Below, piece by piece: positions 21,116 through 33,205 of a stretch of 64,000 nucleotides of DNA. The notes under the pieces are model-generated. The model had not been told where the DNA came from. It saw only the letters and a list, made by a program, of their open reading frames with translations, and searched no databases. The number at the start of each line of letters is the position of its first letter. The stretch's first letter is position 1. The translations under genes were made by a program, and so were the position numbers. Source of the DNA: Gnetum montanum (lineage: Eukaryota; Streptophyta; Gnetopsida; Gnetales; Gnetaceae). The stretch spans positions 414,920-478,919 of the forward strand of contig MNCI01023539.1 of the NCBI GenBank assembly GCA_015680685.1. The letters run 5' to 3'.

Positions 21116-22633
21116 GCACGTTTTTGTTTTATATGTTTTTGTCTTACACATTTTTGTTTTACAAATTTCTTTAACTTTTCTAGTTTTTGTTTTACAACAT
21201 CGTTATACTTTTTCCATTTTGTGTGGTATGTGTGTGTTCCACCATGTAAGTTTGTCACCCAATAAGTGTTCGGAATGATGGTATGAACTGTTTTCATATT
21301 GATTGCTAATGTTTGGTTTTTACCTTTAAGTCACAATGTTGATACTAAGGTATGTTTCTTTTGATATGGCAGGCAATGAGACCACTTCATCCATCCATCC
21401 ACCAGTTTCTATGGTCTCTCTTAGCTTGGAAATGTACAGTCCCCTTCTAATAAGAACTTAAATGAATCAGTGACTAGGCATTTCTCAAACTAAGGAAGGA
21501 CTCAAGGATTGAAAAGGGTGTGACTTCAAGGGAACTTGATGCTTTTGTGTTGGCCGTTCTCTTGGGTTCTTGGATGTTTTCTTTTTGAGTTTTCTTGTTG
21601 TTTCAGTGTTACCCAACTATCGGAAGCTGAGACAATAAAAATAAAAAGTCTTTGCATGGTGTGGTTCTCACGCATAAAAACACAAAACACAAAAAAAAAT
21701 AAACACAAAGAAAGTGAGAATTCAAAGCACACCCCTTAGATGAAATAAACTTGGGCTACAAGCACTAGTTATGGAACTAAAAATGTTCCCTCTAACCAAG
21801 GCCCTTCTCACTTCCCATTCTTTCCTTTGTTTCATTGGATTGGTGGTGACTCTTGGGGAAGGCATTCTTGTTATCCAAGTGGATGGTTTGGCTGAATGCA
21901 TTGATGCAAAGTCACTGGATGTGGTTGGTTTGAGGCCGAAGTTGGAATGAGACTTGCCAAGTCACATTAATCATAAAACACACAAGGAGCTGTACACCAT
22001 CTTGTTCTTGGGATTCCATTCCATTTTCTTCTCTCCATCCTTCCTTCCATTGTTCATCTCATTGCCGGTTGTATCATTAGTATATATATTTTGGTTGACG
22101 CATTGTTTTCTTTTTGGTAAATTCTTACGATTAAGACTTTAACTCTTGTTCTAGATGACATTCCCAGAGCCTACGGACTCTTTGAATGTGGGTTTGTCCA
22201 GGCATTAAGGGCATAAGCCTGCTTTGGGGAGGACCCACTAACATTCCTATTTGGAGCATTAGTTAAATTCTTTCCCTTAACATTTTGCACTTAATTTTAT
22301 TTTGTTCATTTTTATCTTGACATCCATTTCACTGATGTTTTCAGTTGTCCCTTTTTATCTATCTTTCTTACTCCTTTCCTTTCTCCATTCTAACGCTACT
22401 GGAGTTTTGCAATTAGTCATGGGGGTACGGGGCCTGATTTTTTTAATTTTCTCCTAGCCCCAAATTTTTTGATTTTCTTCCTAACCCCTACACCTTCGGT
22501 AGTCATCATTAATGTATCTCCCGATCCATATCAGCCATACCACAACTCAACCAATGGACTTACACCGAAGCAAGGTATCAATTACATGATGATTCATTTA
22601 CCCTTGCTAATTAAGATTGTGTTGTGTGTGTAG
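21116..22633 (+). other. Element D non-coding spacer
   Basis: Contains a short TTTTGTTTTACA-type repeat (21,119-21,200), an AAAACACAAAA-rich stretch (21,660-21,720), the conserved block GCTTTGGGGAGGACCCACT at 22,221-22,239 and a polypurine-like GTCATGGGGGTACGGGGCC near 22,420. It aligns with 47.46-49.09 kb of element C and, inverted, with 58.2-59.6 kb of element F. Confidence 0.75.
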
Positions 22634-22821
22634 ATGGCGACCATGCAATAACGGACCGGATCTGGAGGAACCACTTGGAATGGAGCAACGCTGAAGTAGC
22701 TATGCAAGGAGCAAGATCGATGGCGCACTTACAGATGGACAACGAAGGTGCAATCTTGGCATTGGCAGCAGTACTTCTTTCTTTCTCTCTCTTTCTTTCT
22801 CAGTTGTCAACTAAGGCCTGA
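22634..22821 (+). CDS. Element D vestigial ORF in the accessory (env-like) position
   Basis: A 62-codon frame starts ATGGCGACC immediately after a pyrimidine-poor GTGTGTGTAG acceptor-like site. Element C has the same frame, starting MANMQQRTRSGG. Much longer accessory ORFs in elements E and B start at the matching place with AG|ATGGCC. I read it as the remnant of a spliced 3' ORF; a functional peptide is not shown. Confidence 0.45.
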
Positions 22822-22985
22822 TGTCATTGTAATAAGGTGTTCACCCTTGTTGTCATGAACACCAGTTTTGTCAAGTCTTGTAATGATGATCCGTTCACAT
22901 GTCATCCCATCAGTTCCATTCCCCTCAATAATTCCATACCTTCTCGATATTATTGTAAGGAACTCGAGGATGAGTTTTCATTCAG

Positions 22986-22996
22986 TCATGGGGGTA
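22986..22996 (+). other. Element D polypurine tract
   Basis: CATGGGGGTA abuts the 3' LTR start (TGATGAGACACG) at 22,997, the expected plus-strand primer position. Confidence 0.75.
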
Positions 22997-23946
22997 TGAT
23001 GAGACACGATATCGTGTATGCGATATCGCGTTGTCCCCTATGATATCACGTACACGATATCGCGGTCCGTCACCAAATCTATAAATAAGAGGATACACTT
23101 CCCTTATTTTCCATCCTAGGCTAAAAGTAGAAAAACTCTGGTAGATTGATCACTCCAGAGATAGAATATTTTCCATGTGCCCGCAGTAGGAATCCCCAAG
23201 TGAACGGATCTTTATTCGAGCAGCTTTTTACCTGAACGCAAGTTGTGTACGGCAATAAAGACGAGCTTTGTGGATAAACCTTGCAATGCATGGAATAGGA
23301 TTTTATTACCTGTTATTTCTTACATGTTATTTATTACCTGCAGTAGTGCGGCATGAGTATGACTTGATTACGAGCATTGACGAATGTGTACGGCTAATCA
23401 AGGAATCGGCTGCTCATCGCGATTAGGTCCTCTCACCCTCAACTCCTAGAATGCGGAATGAGTACGACTTGATTACGAGCATCTAAGGATGTGTACGGCT
23501 AGTCAAGGAATTGGCTGCTCATTACGTTTAGGCTAGTTAAGTGCCTCAGTACGACCACTTCGAGCACGTGCGTTACGTGTGGTGATCCCAGTAACGGTTA
23601 GCATTTGGTAGCCACAGTTGCATAGTTCAGGGTGTGTACGGTAAGTGGGAACGGATGCTGACGCTAGTTAATTTAGACTTAGTTCATTGTTAGAATTAGT
23701 TAGTTTCTCAACCCTCCACTCTTTAGCATAGAAGACATAAAATCATAAAAAGATATAAAAATCATATACCTCGGACTTACTTAACAATACACCGTAACAA
23801 CCACAAGTAAGTTTGGGAAGACAATGAATGATTAACCCCAAGTGTTCCATGGGGTGTATAGGCATTTAGTCTGTGGAGTTCGACTGGATCGCACGTGCTA
23901 CGCTCGTTTCGTATGGTTGAGTGTAGGGGTACCTCGCCACTCATCA
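22997..23946 (+). repeat. Element D 3' LTR with internal duplication
   Basis: 950 bp against 863 bp for the 5' LTR. The difference is mainly a tandem duplication around GAGTA(T/C)GACTTGATTACGAGCAT (starting near 23,355 and 23,458). The U3 palindrome array at about 23,004-23,065 also differs in detail from the 5' LTR. Confidence 0.88.
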
Positions 23947-23951
23947 ATAAC

Positions 23952-23957
23952 TCATCA
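23952..23957 (-). repeat. Last 6 bp of element A 3' LTR, displaced by D
   Basis: TCATCA follows the second ATAAC and is directly followed by TACCCCCACG, A's polypurine tract in reverse. Confidence 0.75.
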
Positions 23958-24119
23958 TACCCCCACGATTGAATAACAACTCATTCTCGAGTCAAAGAAA
24001 GTGAGGAATAAGTTCAATTGATTACACAGTGGATAGGTATGGGATTATTGATTGACTAGGAATTTATTTATGCCACAGTGGAGAATTAAAAAAAATTGAA
24101 CATAGATACAAAAGACAAA

Positions 24120-24575
24120 ATTTGTGGAACTCATGGGATTCCCGGTAGTGGTGGCTCCTCTATGGATGCCTCTCCTTTGTCCTACATGATCAGGCTTTTG
24201 AGATTTATACTATTGAAGAAGCACTTGACATTTCTCCTCTTCTATCCAAGGATTATGAGTCGTCCATGCTGATGTTCCAATGTTTGATGGAGTCGGCACT
24301 TTCCATGAACATGGCAATTGCAGAACACTTGATTGGCCTTAAAATGTTATGCCACAAATAGCTGACATTCCTCTTCATAAGCTTGGGCCCTGACGTCTCC
24401 ATCTTTTCTTGGATAGATTATGCAGTAACTTGAGGTCCATGATGGATGCTGAGTGATTGTGCCTCTTGCTCTGCATGAAGTCCTTGACCTCTGCCTCTCC
24501 CTGGTCATTTGGTCACACCTTGAGAAGGTCCTCTTTGTTGTCTTCTTTTAGAGGCCATCTATAATCACACAAAGA
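24120..24575 (-). pseudogene. Element A accessory ORF, core deleted
   Basis: The minus strand starts MASKRRQQRGPSQG after ATTATAG (acceptor-like) at about 24,571, then jumps within about 140 bp to sequence matching the C-terminal end of the roughly 930-codon ORF of elements E and B (SIKHWNISMDDS, then EEPPLPG near 24,135). About 2.3 kb of the coding region, including the globular domain and most of the coiled coil, is missing, and several stops are present. Confidence 0.7.
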
Positions 24576-25930
24576 TCAATTGTTAGTAAGGTTATTGAAA
24601 AAAGTTCAATGATTTCATACCTTCCTCATTGCCTTTAATAAATGTTGAATTCTTTGCTTACTGTGATCATAGAGTTAGAAATTATTTTTTCAAGGAAGTT
24701 TCCCTAAAAGTTTAATGTCGAACCTGGTTTGTTTAGGTGACACATAAATGACCTTGTTTTGAGGAATGTTTGATAAAATGATGACAAAGGAAAGAATAGA
24801 TTTGACAATGAAGTACTCAGAGGGTATAAGATGATGTGGTGGTATGAAACAAGTACAAATTGCAAAAGTCACGCAAGTGGGTCCTCCCCAAAGCAGGTTC
24901 CAACCTATACTGCCCTTGCATAACCACACCTTAAAATGTCCGTAGGCACTAGAAGGGTTAAATGTAATTCATAGAAGTTTCACAAAACACACACATGTAG
25001 ATGCCACCAAAATGAGGTAAGAATTCGATGCTATATGAGACACGAGCTACAATTACATGAATAGCGATATGAGATGGACTATAGAAGGGATTGTAGAGAT
25101 TGGAACATGAGGTAACTGACCCAGGGCATAGTGAATCCTGCATGTAAAGCATGATTAATGTGTCATTAAAGTGTTGTTCCAAGATCAAGACCAAGTCCAT
25201 TCCTCTGATCAATGACACTGCATTATTTCATCCCATGATGAGTGACTATGAGAGTACCAGAATAACAAGGCATATGATCACTTGGCATTTTTTTCAAGGG
25301 AGGAATTTTGCTTTGTGGCACTTCCTTTGTTTTTTCTTTTTTTGTTTTTTTTTTCAATTGCTAAATCCAGAGAAGTCGCCAACCATCAGGCATGGGTGCA
25401 TGTCTTTCAAGTGGGACCCCCTAGAACAGCATTGGATTTTTGGGTGCCTTTGGATTACTCTTACTCCCATTTTGCATTAGATCTACAAGGATCTTAGTAC
25501 AACCACGTTGCGTGATAACTCCCATAGACATCACCAAAGAGAATCCACAAGTCCCCTTGATGTCACACCCTAATCATTCCCTCTTGATCCATCCTTCTTC
25601 ATTCTGGGTACAAGGAACACAAAATTAATTTTAAGTTTTAAGAATGTCAAGAATATCACTGTACCCTCAAATAGAACCTCTTATTTGTAGAATGGATGAG
25701 TGGGTGTAATGGGCTCACTATCCAAATAATTGATCATTCGAGACTCGATAACATAGAACACACCTCAACCAATGAGCCACATGAGTGTTTTATTCATAGA
25801 TGAGATTACTTATAAAAAGATAAAAATATAAAAAGACAAAAAGATAAAACAAAAAATTGAAAAATGAAAAACTGGAAAAAAAATTGTAAAATTAAAGAAA
25901 ATGAAAAATATTTATTAACCTTGCTTGTTA
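24576..25930 (-). other. Element A spacer between gag and accessory ORF
   Basis: Non-coding, with the conserved block (plus view AGTGGGTCCTCCCCAAAGCAG) at about 24,877-24,897. It matches the spacers at 33.2-34.6 kb (E) and 53.9-55.3 kb (B), except that the internal palindrome/TATA segment of E and B is absent here. Confidence 0.7.
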
Positions 25931-28763
25931 TTAGAATGGGGGATATCCCCCATAACTAAACGGTTGAGCATGGTGAGGATTAATAAATGAAAAATGAGGA
26001 TCCTTACATGTTGGAAATATTGGGACCTGGTCATACTTACCCCATTGGGATTCACACACTTGATTATAGTAAGCATAGTGGAGAAATTTATAAGATGTGG
26101 TTCCCTGGTAAAGGGTTGACCCACTATGATACTTGAGACTGTAAGATGGTATGCAAGGATCGAGATGTCGCTCTCCATGGCTATATTCATTGGATCGTAT
26201 GGTTGTTGGAGTGTTAATTGGTGGCCCTGATGAAGTAACATGAGGCATTGGGTTCAAAGAGAAGGGTGCACCACAGTGTTGGGCTTGTGCTAAGTTGGAG
26301 AATGCAATGGCCTTAGAACTGTACTATCCCTTCCTACAGTCATGTCTAAATAAGGGACGCCTTTGATGTTGAGGATGTCTCTCACTGCTACTGGCAATAA
26401 TAGCACAAGTAACGTTCGTGGGTTGTTGCTATGGTGCAGACACTTCAGGAACAGTTGGTGGCAATGTAGAAGGAGGAAAAGGATGAGAATGTTGAAATTT
26501 AGGAGAAGTGTAAGGTACACAAGGTAGTGGTTGTGCTGAGGACATGGACTGATAGTACTGAGGAGAATCATAATGTGGTGAGATAGAGTATGTTGACCCA
26601 GTTGGGGAAATAGGATATTGGACTAGATAAGCATTTAGATTCGGATGATATGAAGGGTGTCTCCAGTTTAGGGGTGGCTTCCCCCACAATTGGGATTGTT
26701 GCCACTGTGATCGAACACAGTATCTCTGTACGAAATCTGGGTGTAACGTGTTTCCCCAATGCTCATATAAATGTAACAAGATTGGACATTGGCCCTTGGA
26801 CTGATCGTACAAGTAAATGTTTCATTCATACGTGTGATTGGCAATTGAGCTCTTATTTTCTTCATCCCTTCTTTCTGATTGTCTAATGACATTTTTTCCT
26901 GCTTCTCGAGTTGTTAAAACTCTATCTTTAATAATATTTATATATTCTCCATACTTTTTATGCATCCATTCTAGCCTCTTATTGATATTTGCCTCAATTT
27001 CATCTAATGATTGTTGTTGATGAGTGGCGAGGTACCCCTACACTCAACCATAAGAATACAAGCATTACACGCATGATCCGGTCGAACTCTGTAGACTAAG
27101 GACCTACATGCCTTATGAAACACCTAAGGTTAATCATTCGTTGTCTTCCCAGACTTACTTGTATTTGTCACGGTTGTATGGTTAAGTAAGTCTGAAGTAT
27201 GTGATTTTTATATCTTTTATGTTTTATCTCCTATGCTAATGAGGGAAAATGGTGAAGAGACTAAGTAACTAACTTTAACTAACTAAGTTCTAATGCCTAG
27301 CATCAGTATCCATTCCCACTTACCGTTCACACCCTGAGCCAATGCAACCTTCTAGGATTACCAAACGATATTCGTTACTGGGATTACCAAGCATAACGCA
27401 TGTGCTCAAAGCAGTCGTACTGAATGCACTTAACTAGGACAGAAGGGTTGAGAGAGATTTAATAAACTAATAAAGCATTCAAACAATGAACAATAAATAA
27501 CAATAATTAAATTCCTATTTATCTTAGTTCATGCACTGCAAGGTTTATCCAAAAAGTTCGTCTTTATTTCCGTACACAAACTTGTGCTCAGGTACAATAT
27601 TTGCTCGAATAAAGATCCGTTCACTTTGGGACTCCTACTGCGGGCACATGGAAATTATTCTATCTCTAGAGAGGTAAAACTACTAGAGTTTCACTAAGGG
27701 TCTAGATCTAGATTCTAAAACAAGGGAGAGCTACTTCTTATTTATAAAAATGGTGGTGGACTGTGATATCACGTACGTGATATCATGGGAAATACGTGAT
27801 ATCGTGTACAATACATCACGTACGCGATATCGCAGTGAGGACGTGATATCGTGTCCCATCATTTGTACTAGCAAAGATGGTTCTTTCTCCTTGAGATAGG
27901 TTGATTTCTCCTTTTTGTGATTATGGACCTATGTTAAGTTGAGATTTTGGTCTCGTTGATGTTTTCAACACTCTCCCATCTAGCCATTTCTCCTTCTTCT
28001 TTTGCTACCTGCTTAATAAGCTCTTGGAATTGATGGGTTCATAGTTCATATAGTTGACCTTGGGCATACATCCCTATGGTCTCTCTTGTTTCATCATGAA
28101 GCCCATCAATGATATGATACATTAGCCTTTCCTCAAAGAACTCATGGCCTGGACAGTTGTTTAACAGTGCATAATATCTTTCTAAGGCCATGTCCAAGGG
28201 TTCATGTTGTGCTTGTTTCCACTCTTGGATTTGTTTCCTCAAGGCTGACACTCTTGCGTAGGTTTGATATCTTTCATTAAGAGTTCTACCATTGTTGGCC
28301 AATGTTGTATTGAATTTGGTTTTAACGATCTATACCATACTTTTACTTGGCCAACAAGTGTCATAGGAAAGAGCTTGAGTGTTTGTCAACCATTATCAAT
28401 GTTTTTCCATGCACAAGCATCGTAGAAGGCTTGTAAATGCTATTGAGAATCTAAGTCATAGCCTCCTAAGAAATTGGGGAAGTTGTTTAAATCAAGCCTG
28501 GGTAGGCGGCTCTCTTTACGATGCCTACGAGAGATTTGAACAACCTCTTGTATCTGCGTTAGGCTTGTAGTGGCCAGTAGGGGTTCATCGTCATCAAGTA
28601 AGTTATGCTTTCATGTGTTGGAATGATGTTGCCTTCATTTATGTTTATAAAAAACCCCCACCTCAGATTGTGTACTCTAATCTTCATTGTCATCTAATTC
28701 ATTGGTTCTTGAATGAATTTCCTCACTAGGTATGGCATTATCATAGTCTTGTAGGAGAGGCAT
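25931..28763 (-). pseudogene. gag: Element A gag, interrupted by a solo LTR
   Basis: Starts MPLLQDYDNAI at 28,763. The core is at 28,040-28,300 (NERYQTYARVSALRKQIQEW, CPGHEFFEERLMYHIIDG) and the C-terminal Pro/Tyr/Gln-rich domain at 25,931-26,900 ends GGYPPF. The zinc-knuckle region near 26,780-26,830 has lost its first Cys to a stop. A solo LTR at 27,018-27,861 splits the gene. Related to, but clearly distinct from, the gag of C/D/G: the linker and C-terminus differ. Confidence 0.83.
27018..27861 (-). repeat. Solo LTR inside element A gag
   Basis: TGATGAGTGGCG...GTGTCCCATCA with neither primer site nor internal sequence on either side; gag continues across it (ATTGTTGT | ACTAGCAAAGATGG, as in the copies at 35.70 and 56.36 kb). 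Target duplication GTTGT/TTTGT, 4 of 5. Palindromic GATATC motifs at about 27,765-27,855. Formed by LTR-LTR recombination of a former full element. Confidence 0.85.
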
Positions 28764-28849
28764 GGTTGTGTAATTGTGTGTGAATTTATATGTGACTTTT
28801 TATAATGATTTCTTCCTAAAAGATATATCGTTAATTCCTGTACAATGAC

Positions 28850-29675
28850 TGATGAGTGGCGAGGTACCCCTACACTCAACCATACAAATACGATCGTTTC
28901 ACGCACGATCCGGTTGAACTTCGCAGACGGACTAGTTGTGGTATCTAGACAGTTATTCTTAGATCGTAGTTCACTATCTTCCCATCTAGACTAGTGTTAA
29001 CTTGTCACGTATGGTTTAGTCCAGAGTGAGGTGTATGATGTGTTCCTATACTAATACTATTCCTAGAGATAATGGAAAATAATATTAACTACGCTAAGAG
29101 AAAGAGGGTGAGAGAGAATCTAAGCTAGCCTAAGTGCGATGAGCATCCGTTCCTCAATCATTCGTACACATCTTGGACCTTGTGCATGACTACCACTAGG
29201 ATTACCAAGTGTAGATCCTAGGTACGCTACTGGGTTACCAAGTAGTCACACTTGAATGCTTGTGATCAAGTTGTACTCATTCCACGTTTAAAAGGAGTTT
29301 AGGGTGAAGAGACATTAACTAAGAAAGCAGTAAATAACAATTAAATAAATAATTAATTAATTAAGCTAAGTGGATGTTGCAAAGATGAAGTAATCTTGAT
29401 CTTTATTGCTGATCATATGCATGTCTAAGTACGTCACACTCGAATAAGGATGTCATACAATTACAATCACCACACTACTGGCATGCACTAGGAGAGAAGG
29501 GTTGAGAGAAGAACTACTTAAAACTAAACACTTAAAAGAAATTCTAAAAACTAAGACTTCTTGTCAGATTTATCTATCTCTTATTTATAGATGAGGAGAC
29601 AAGCTGCGATACTGCATATGTGATATCACGTCTAGGCTGCGATATCGCGGTAGCCAAAAAAATGATAAGTCATCA
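28850..29675 (-). repeat. Element E 3' LTR
   Basis: TGATGAGTGGCGAGG...GATAAGTCATCA followed by the reversed polypurine tract TACCCCCACGAATG. It sits in A's leader (left duplication candidate ATGAC at 28,845-28,849). No matching right end exists, because E's own 5' LTR is missing. Confidence 0.82.
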
Positions 29676-29868
29676 TACCCCCACGAATGAATGAAAACTC
29701 ATCCTCAAGTTTCAGTGAGAACAAGCTCCATTGATTACACAGTGGATAGGTATGGTATTATTGACTGACGAGAATGGGTTCATGCTGCAGTGTGGAATCA
29801 GAACAAAATTGAGACACAACACAAAGTATGCGAAAGAAAATCCTATAGCTACAAAATTGAGGGAACTC

Positions 29869-32664
29869 ATGTAGTTCTTGGTGGCGGTGGCTCCTCCATG
29901 GGTGCCTTTCCCTTGTCTTGTGCTCTAGGTCTTGGGACTTGATGGTGTTGAAGTATGGCCTAGAGTTTCTCCTCTTTGGTTTAGGGGTCTTGCATCATCC
30001 ATGCTAATGTTCTGATGTTTGATGAAGTCGGCACCTCCCATGGGCAAGGTAGTTGTGGAAACATTTGATTCGCCTTGACATACCAAGCCGTAAACACCCG
30101 TCGTTCCTCCTCGTAGGCTCTAGCTTTATCTCTGTATTCTTGAAAATCTACAAGCCATCGAGCCAAGTCTATTGTGACACCCTTTTGTCCCTGGTAGCTT
30201 GCTTTAACCACCTCAAGTTCAGAATTTGCAATCTCCAATTTTTGCAATATCTTCTTGCGTTCTACAAATTATGTTTCATATTTGATGTAGGTGGTGGCTA
30301 CATGTTGCTTGAGCTCTGTTCTCAGGCACCCTGCTATTAACATGGCAAGGTTGGCATACCGTAGGTTTGCCAACTCCATGTATTCAGTAAGATCCTAGAT
30401 CTGCAGGTCTCGGTTCTTAACTTCCACCTGGTGGATGAGTGCATATGTGTCCAGTATGGCCCGCTAGTCAGTGTGTTGAGCACTGATAGTGTTGATTTGG
30501 GCCTTGGCCATACAGATCTCCTTTTCAATGATCTACTTATACATCCCCACCTGGTCCTGGAACTGCTCCTTTAGCTTTCATGTCGTTTAGCCTCATTTTT
30601 CCATGCGCTTATTTCAATAGCCGTCTTTTGGCGAATGGCACGTACCTCCTCCATTGAGAGGGTTTAATTTTCTTTGGCTAAATGGTTTATGTTTTGGTTG
30701 ACTTGGATGAATTATTCTCACAATTGCTAAAAATGTTCTTCAAAAACATTCTTTTGCTTTTTCACAAAGGTCAATCGAAGGTTGTCAGCAGCAAGCTGCT
30801 TGTTTTCCTCTTGTAAGGCCTTGAGTGCCTTGGTATGTGCATAAGTTTGTGCTTGTGCTATAGAGGCATCCCAAATAGCCTTTTCTTTTTCTTCTGCCAC
30901 CTTCTTATTCTCCATCAGAAATTTGTTCAGTTGCTCAGTTTTGAAAGTGTCCAGCTGGTCTGCGGGAACCAATTACAAAGGGTCCCGCTATGCTTCTTGT
31001 AGGGCCACAAGCCTTTCTTGCAATTTTTGCACATCTGCTTCAACGTGCTCGGTCCTCATCTTTGTCAAGACCAGCTTTCCTTTGGTGGAAATGAGATTTG
31101 ATTGAATTGTTGTAACATCCTGGGGGATGTCAAATAGGGACGTCATTACTTGTCCTGTTTGTAGCAATCGATCAAGTACATCCTCATGCTCCATAGGAGT
31201 CATTGAGGTTTCGACTAGAGTTTGAGCATCCTGTGCTCCTGTAAGGTCTATCAATGGCACAATAGGTACATTGAATGATTTCTTAATGTGGTCTAAAACC
31301 ACTTCTGCAACTCCTACTACATCCTGGTGCTGCATGACCACCACTATGGCCCCTTCACCAGTTTCCAGTTGCACTTGAAAAGATGCAGCGTTTCCTGAGA
31401 TCTGTTGTGACCAAGTGCTCTCCTCTCCTCCTGTATGGATGAACACTTCTCCCCTTGTGCGATCCAAAGAAACTGTGGGCTATATGACATCGTTGATGAT
31501 GTGAAAGAGATTTGCATCATCATGACTTCCCCAACTGATCGTCTCAACGATGGCCCAGAGATGGTTCATCGATTGTCTGTAATCTTGCGGTGGTGGTGGT
31601 GGTTGATCTTGCTAGCCTGTGCTAAGCCCTGCTTCTTATTGTTGGCTATGTCCCATGCTTGGAAGTTAGCTGGGTCCTACAAGTTGAGTTGTAGTTGGCC
31701 CTGCCATTTGTTCCTTTTCTTGTTTCGACCCCAGCGTCTCACCAGTGATTTTCCTTACAGCTGGTGGCTTTAGCAGTTCAGCATATGAAGCATTTTGGGC
31801 TTTTTGAAGGACATCATTAGTGTATCCTCTGATACCAGCATGTTTGCACAGCTTCCTAATAAGATAAGGGAAGGGCAACGCAAGCTTCCCTGTCTTCTGT
31901 TCTTCAAACTGCCTCAGGATCTCCGTAAAATATAGATGAGGTAGGTTAGCATTAACCTTCCCCATCAACACTGCACATCCTCTTGCTGCATATTTTGAAA
32001 TTATTTTTAAGCCCTTTGTGGGGAAGAGGTGATAAGTCCCTATTTTGAAGTAGATCCTCTCTTCCATCGTCAACTCTCCAAATGTCTTATCTTTCTCGCC
32101 ATATGTCCTTTCCAACCAAACTTGTCGTGCATCAGGGTCTAAACGAGTAGACAACTGAGCAACCTTTGGCCTTGTATTCAAAAGGTTTAATACTTTTGAA
32201 ATGGCCTGAACAAAGAAATTGACTGTCACACCACAAATGTTAACTGTGGTGCCTTGTTCTCTGTTATGCCAAAATTGGTACATTTCCCCTAAGTACCAGG
32301 CACCACTTTCAAAGAGGATAGGCCATAATGGGGATCCTTTGAGGTGGTCCCTAATGGCCTCTGGAGCAAACTTTGCAAAAGATTTAAAATTTAACTCCAC
32401 AATCACTGCAGTGAATATGGACCTTTCATGGATAGCCTGAACACAATCTTAGGGCAATGTGAGATGTTGTCCCTGTTCAGGCACTACAGTAGCTCCTCCT
32501 TCTGCCTGCCTTGATTATACAGTAGTAGGGTCCTCTTGGTGAATTCTAAATGATTATTCCTCCTGCTCTGCATGTTGTCTAGCAGGGACTTATCCTTCGC
32601 CTCTCCTAGGTTTTTTGCTCTCACCTTGAGCAGGACCTTCCTGTTGTTTGCGTTTCGGGGCCAT
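29869..32664 (-). pseudogene. Element E accessory ORF, about 930 codons (few stops)
   Basis: Starts MAPKRKQQ at 32,664 directly after TTGTAG (acceptor-like), in the position where Athila elements carry an env-like ORF. The N-terminus is basic. A globular domain at about residues 80-330 contains LKGSPLWPILFESGAWYLGE, YQFWHNREQGTTVNICGV and YFKIGTYHLFPTKGLK. It resembles plant 'putative plant transposon protein' or ATHILA ORF domains by position and style, not by confirmed match. The C-terminal half is Glu/Lys/Gln/Ala-rich with heptad character (TEQLNKFLMENKKVAEEKEK), a likely coiled coil. Stops lie in the N-terminal 80 codons and the C-terminal third, where the frame also shifts. The end near 29,870 is EEPPPPRTT. 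No signal peptide or clear membrane helix is visible. Confidence 0.72.
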
Positions 32665-33128
32665 CTACAATCACATAGGGCTAATCGTTAGTAAGGTTGT
32701 TTCTAAAGTTAGGTTATACCTTACTGCTTACCTTAATTAATTTATTTTATCTCCATGTGATGTTTCCCGAAAGATTATAATAGTGAGTCCTTTTTACTTA
32801 GGTGGTTTCCAAATTTAGTTTCCTAGTCTAACTAAGGGGATGAAATTATTTTTGGCACATTTATCTTAATGTTATAACTAATTACCCTTAATAATGTCCT
32901 TTGGGCGATGAAAAATTTCAAAAAATTTATGCACTATTTGGCGTGTGTCCCTCCCCCATGACTAAGCTGAACACTTCAAGTAGGTTCGGATGGAATGAAA
33001 ATCAGAGTAGCGAGCGAGATATAGGTATGAAAGCAAGGGACGCGTAATTGCAAGTTATAGAGAGAAATTCGAAAAACTCCCCCATGTGAATGGTTGAAAA
33101 TGATGGCAAGTGGTGCGGGGGGGGTCAC

Positions 33129-33205
33129 GTATATATAGTTATATGCGACCCGATATCATGTACGTGATATCGCGTCGGCCTCAATATCGCGTACGTGATA
33201 TTGCG
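33129..33205 (-). promoter_or_regulatory. Element E internal promoter-like module before the accessory ORF
   Basis: Palindromic GATATC units (plus view CCGATATCATGTACGTGATATCGCG and AATATCGCGTACGTGATATTGCG, 33,150-33,205) lie about 15 bp upstream of a TATA-like CTATATATAC (33,129-33,138) in minus orientation. This is the same order as in the LTR U3 regions but inside the element, about 465 bp before the accessory ATG. Element B has an equivalent at 53,861-53,960. Confidence 0.55.

Larger units (their letters stand above)
17036..23946 (+). mobile_element. Element D: gag-protease LTR element without RT/integrase
   Basis: Complete at both ends: 5' LTR, tRNA-Asp primer site, gag, protease, non-coding spacer, polypurine tract and 3' LTR, flanked by perfect 5-bp duplications ATAAC (17,031-17,035 and 23,947-23,951). 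No reverse transcriptase, RNase H or integrase is present. A single N at 21,115 lies exactly where pol should begin, so an assembly collapse cannot be excluded for this copy, but element C shows the same structure without an N. Confidence 0.9.

Noticed and set aside
30053-30340. Plus-strand frame opposite the accessory ORF
   Set aside because: Antisense shadow of the element E coiled-coil region.
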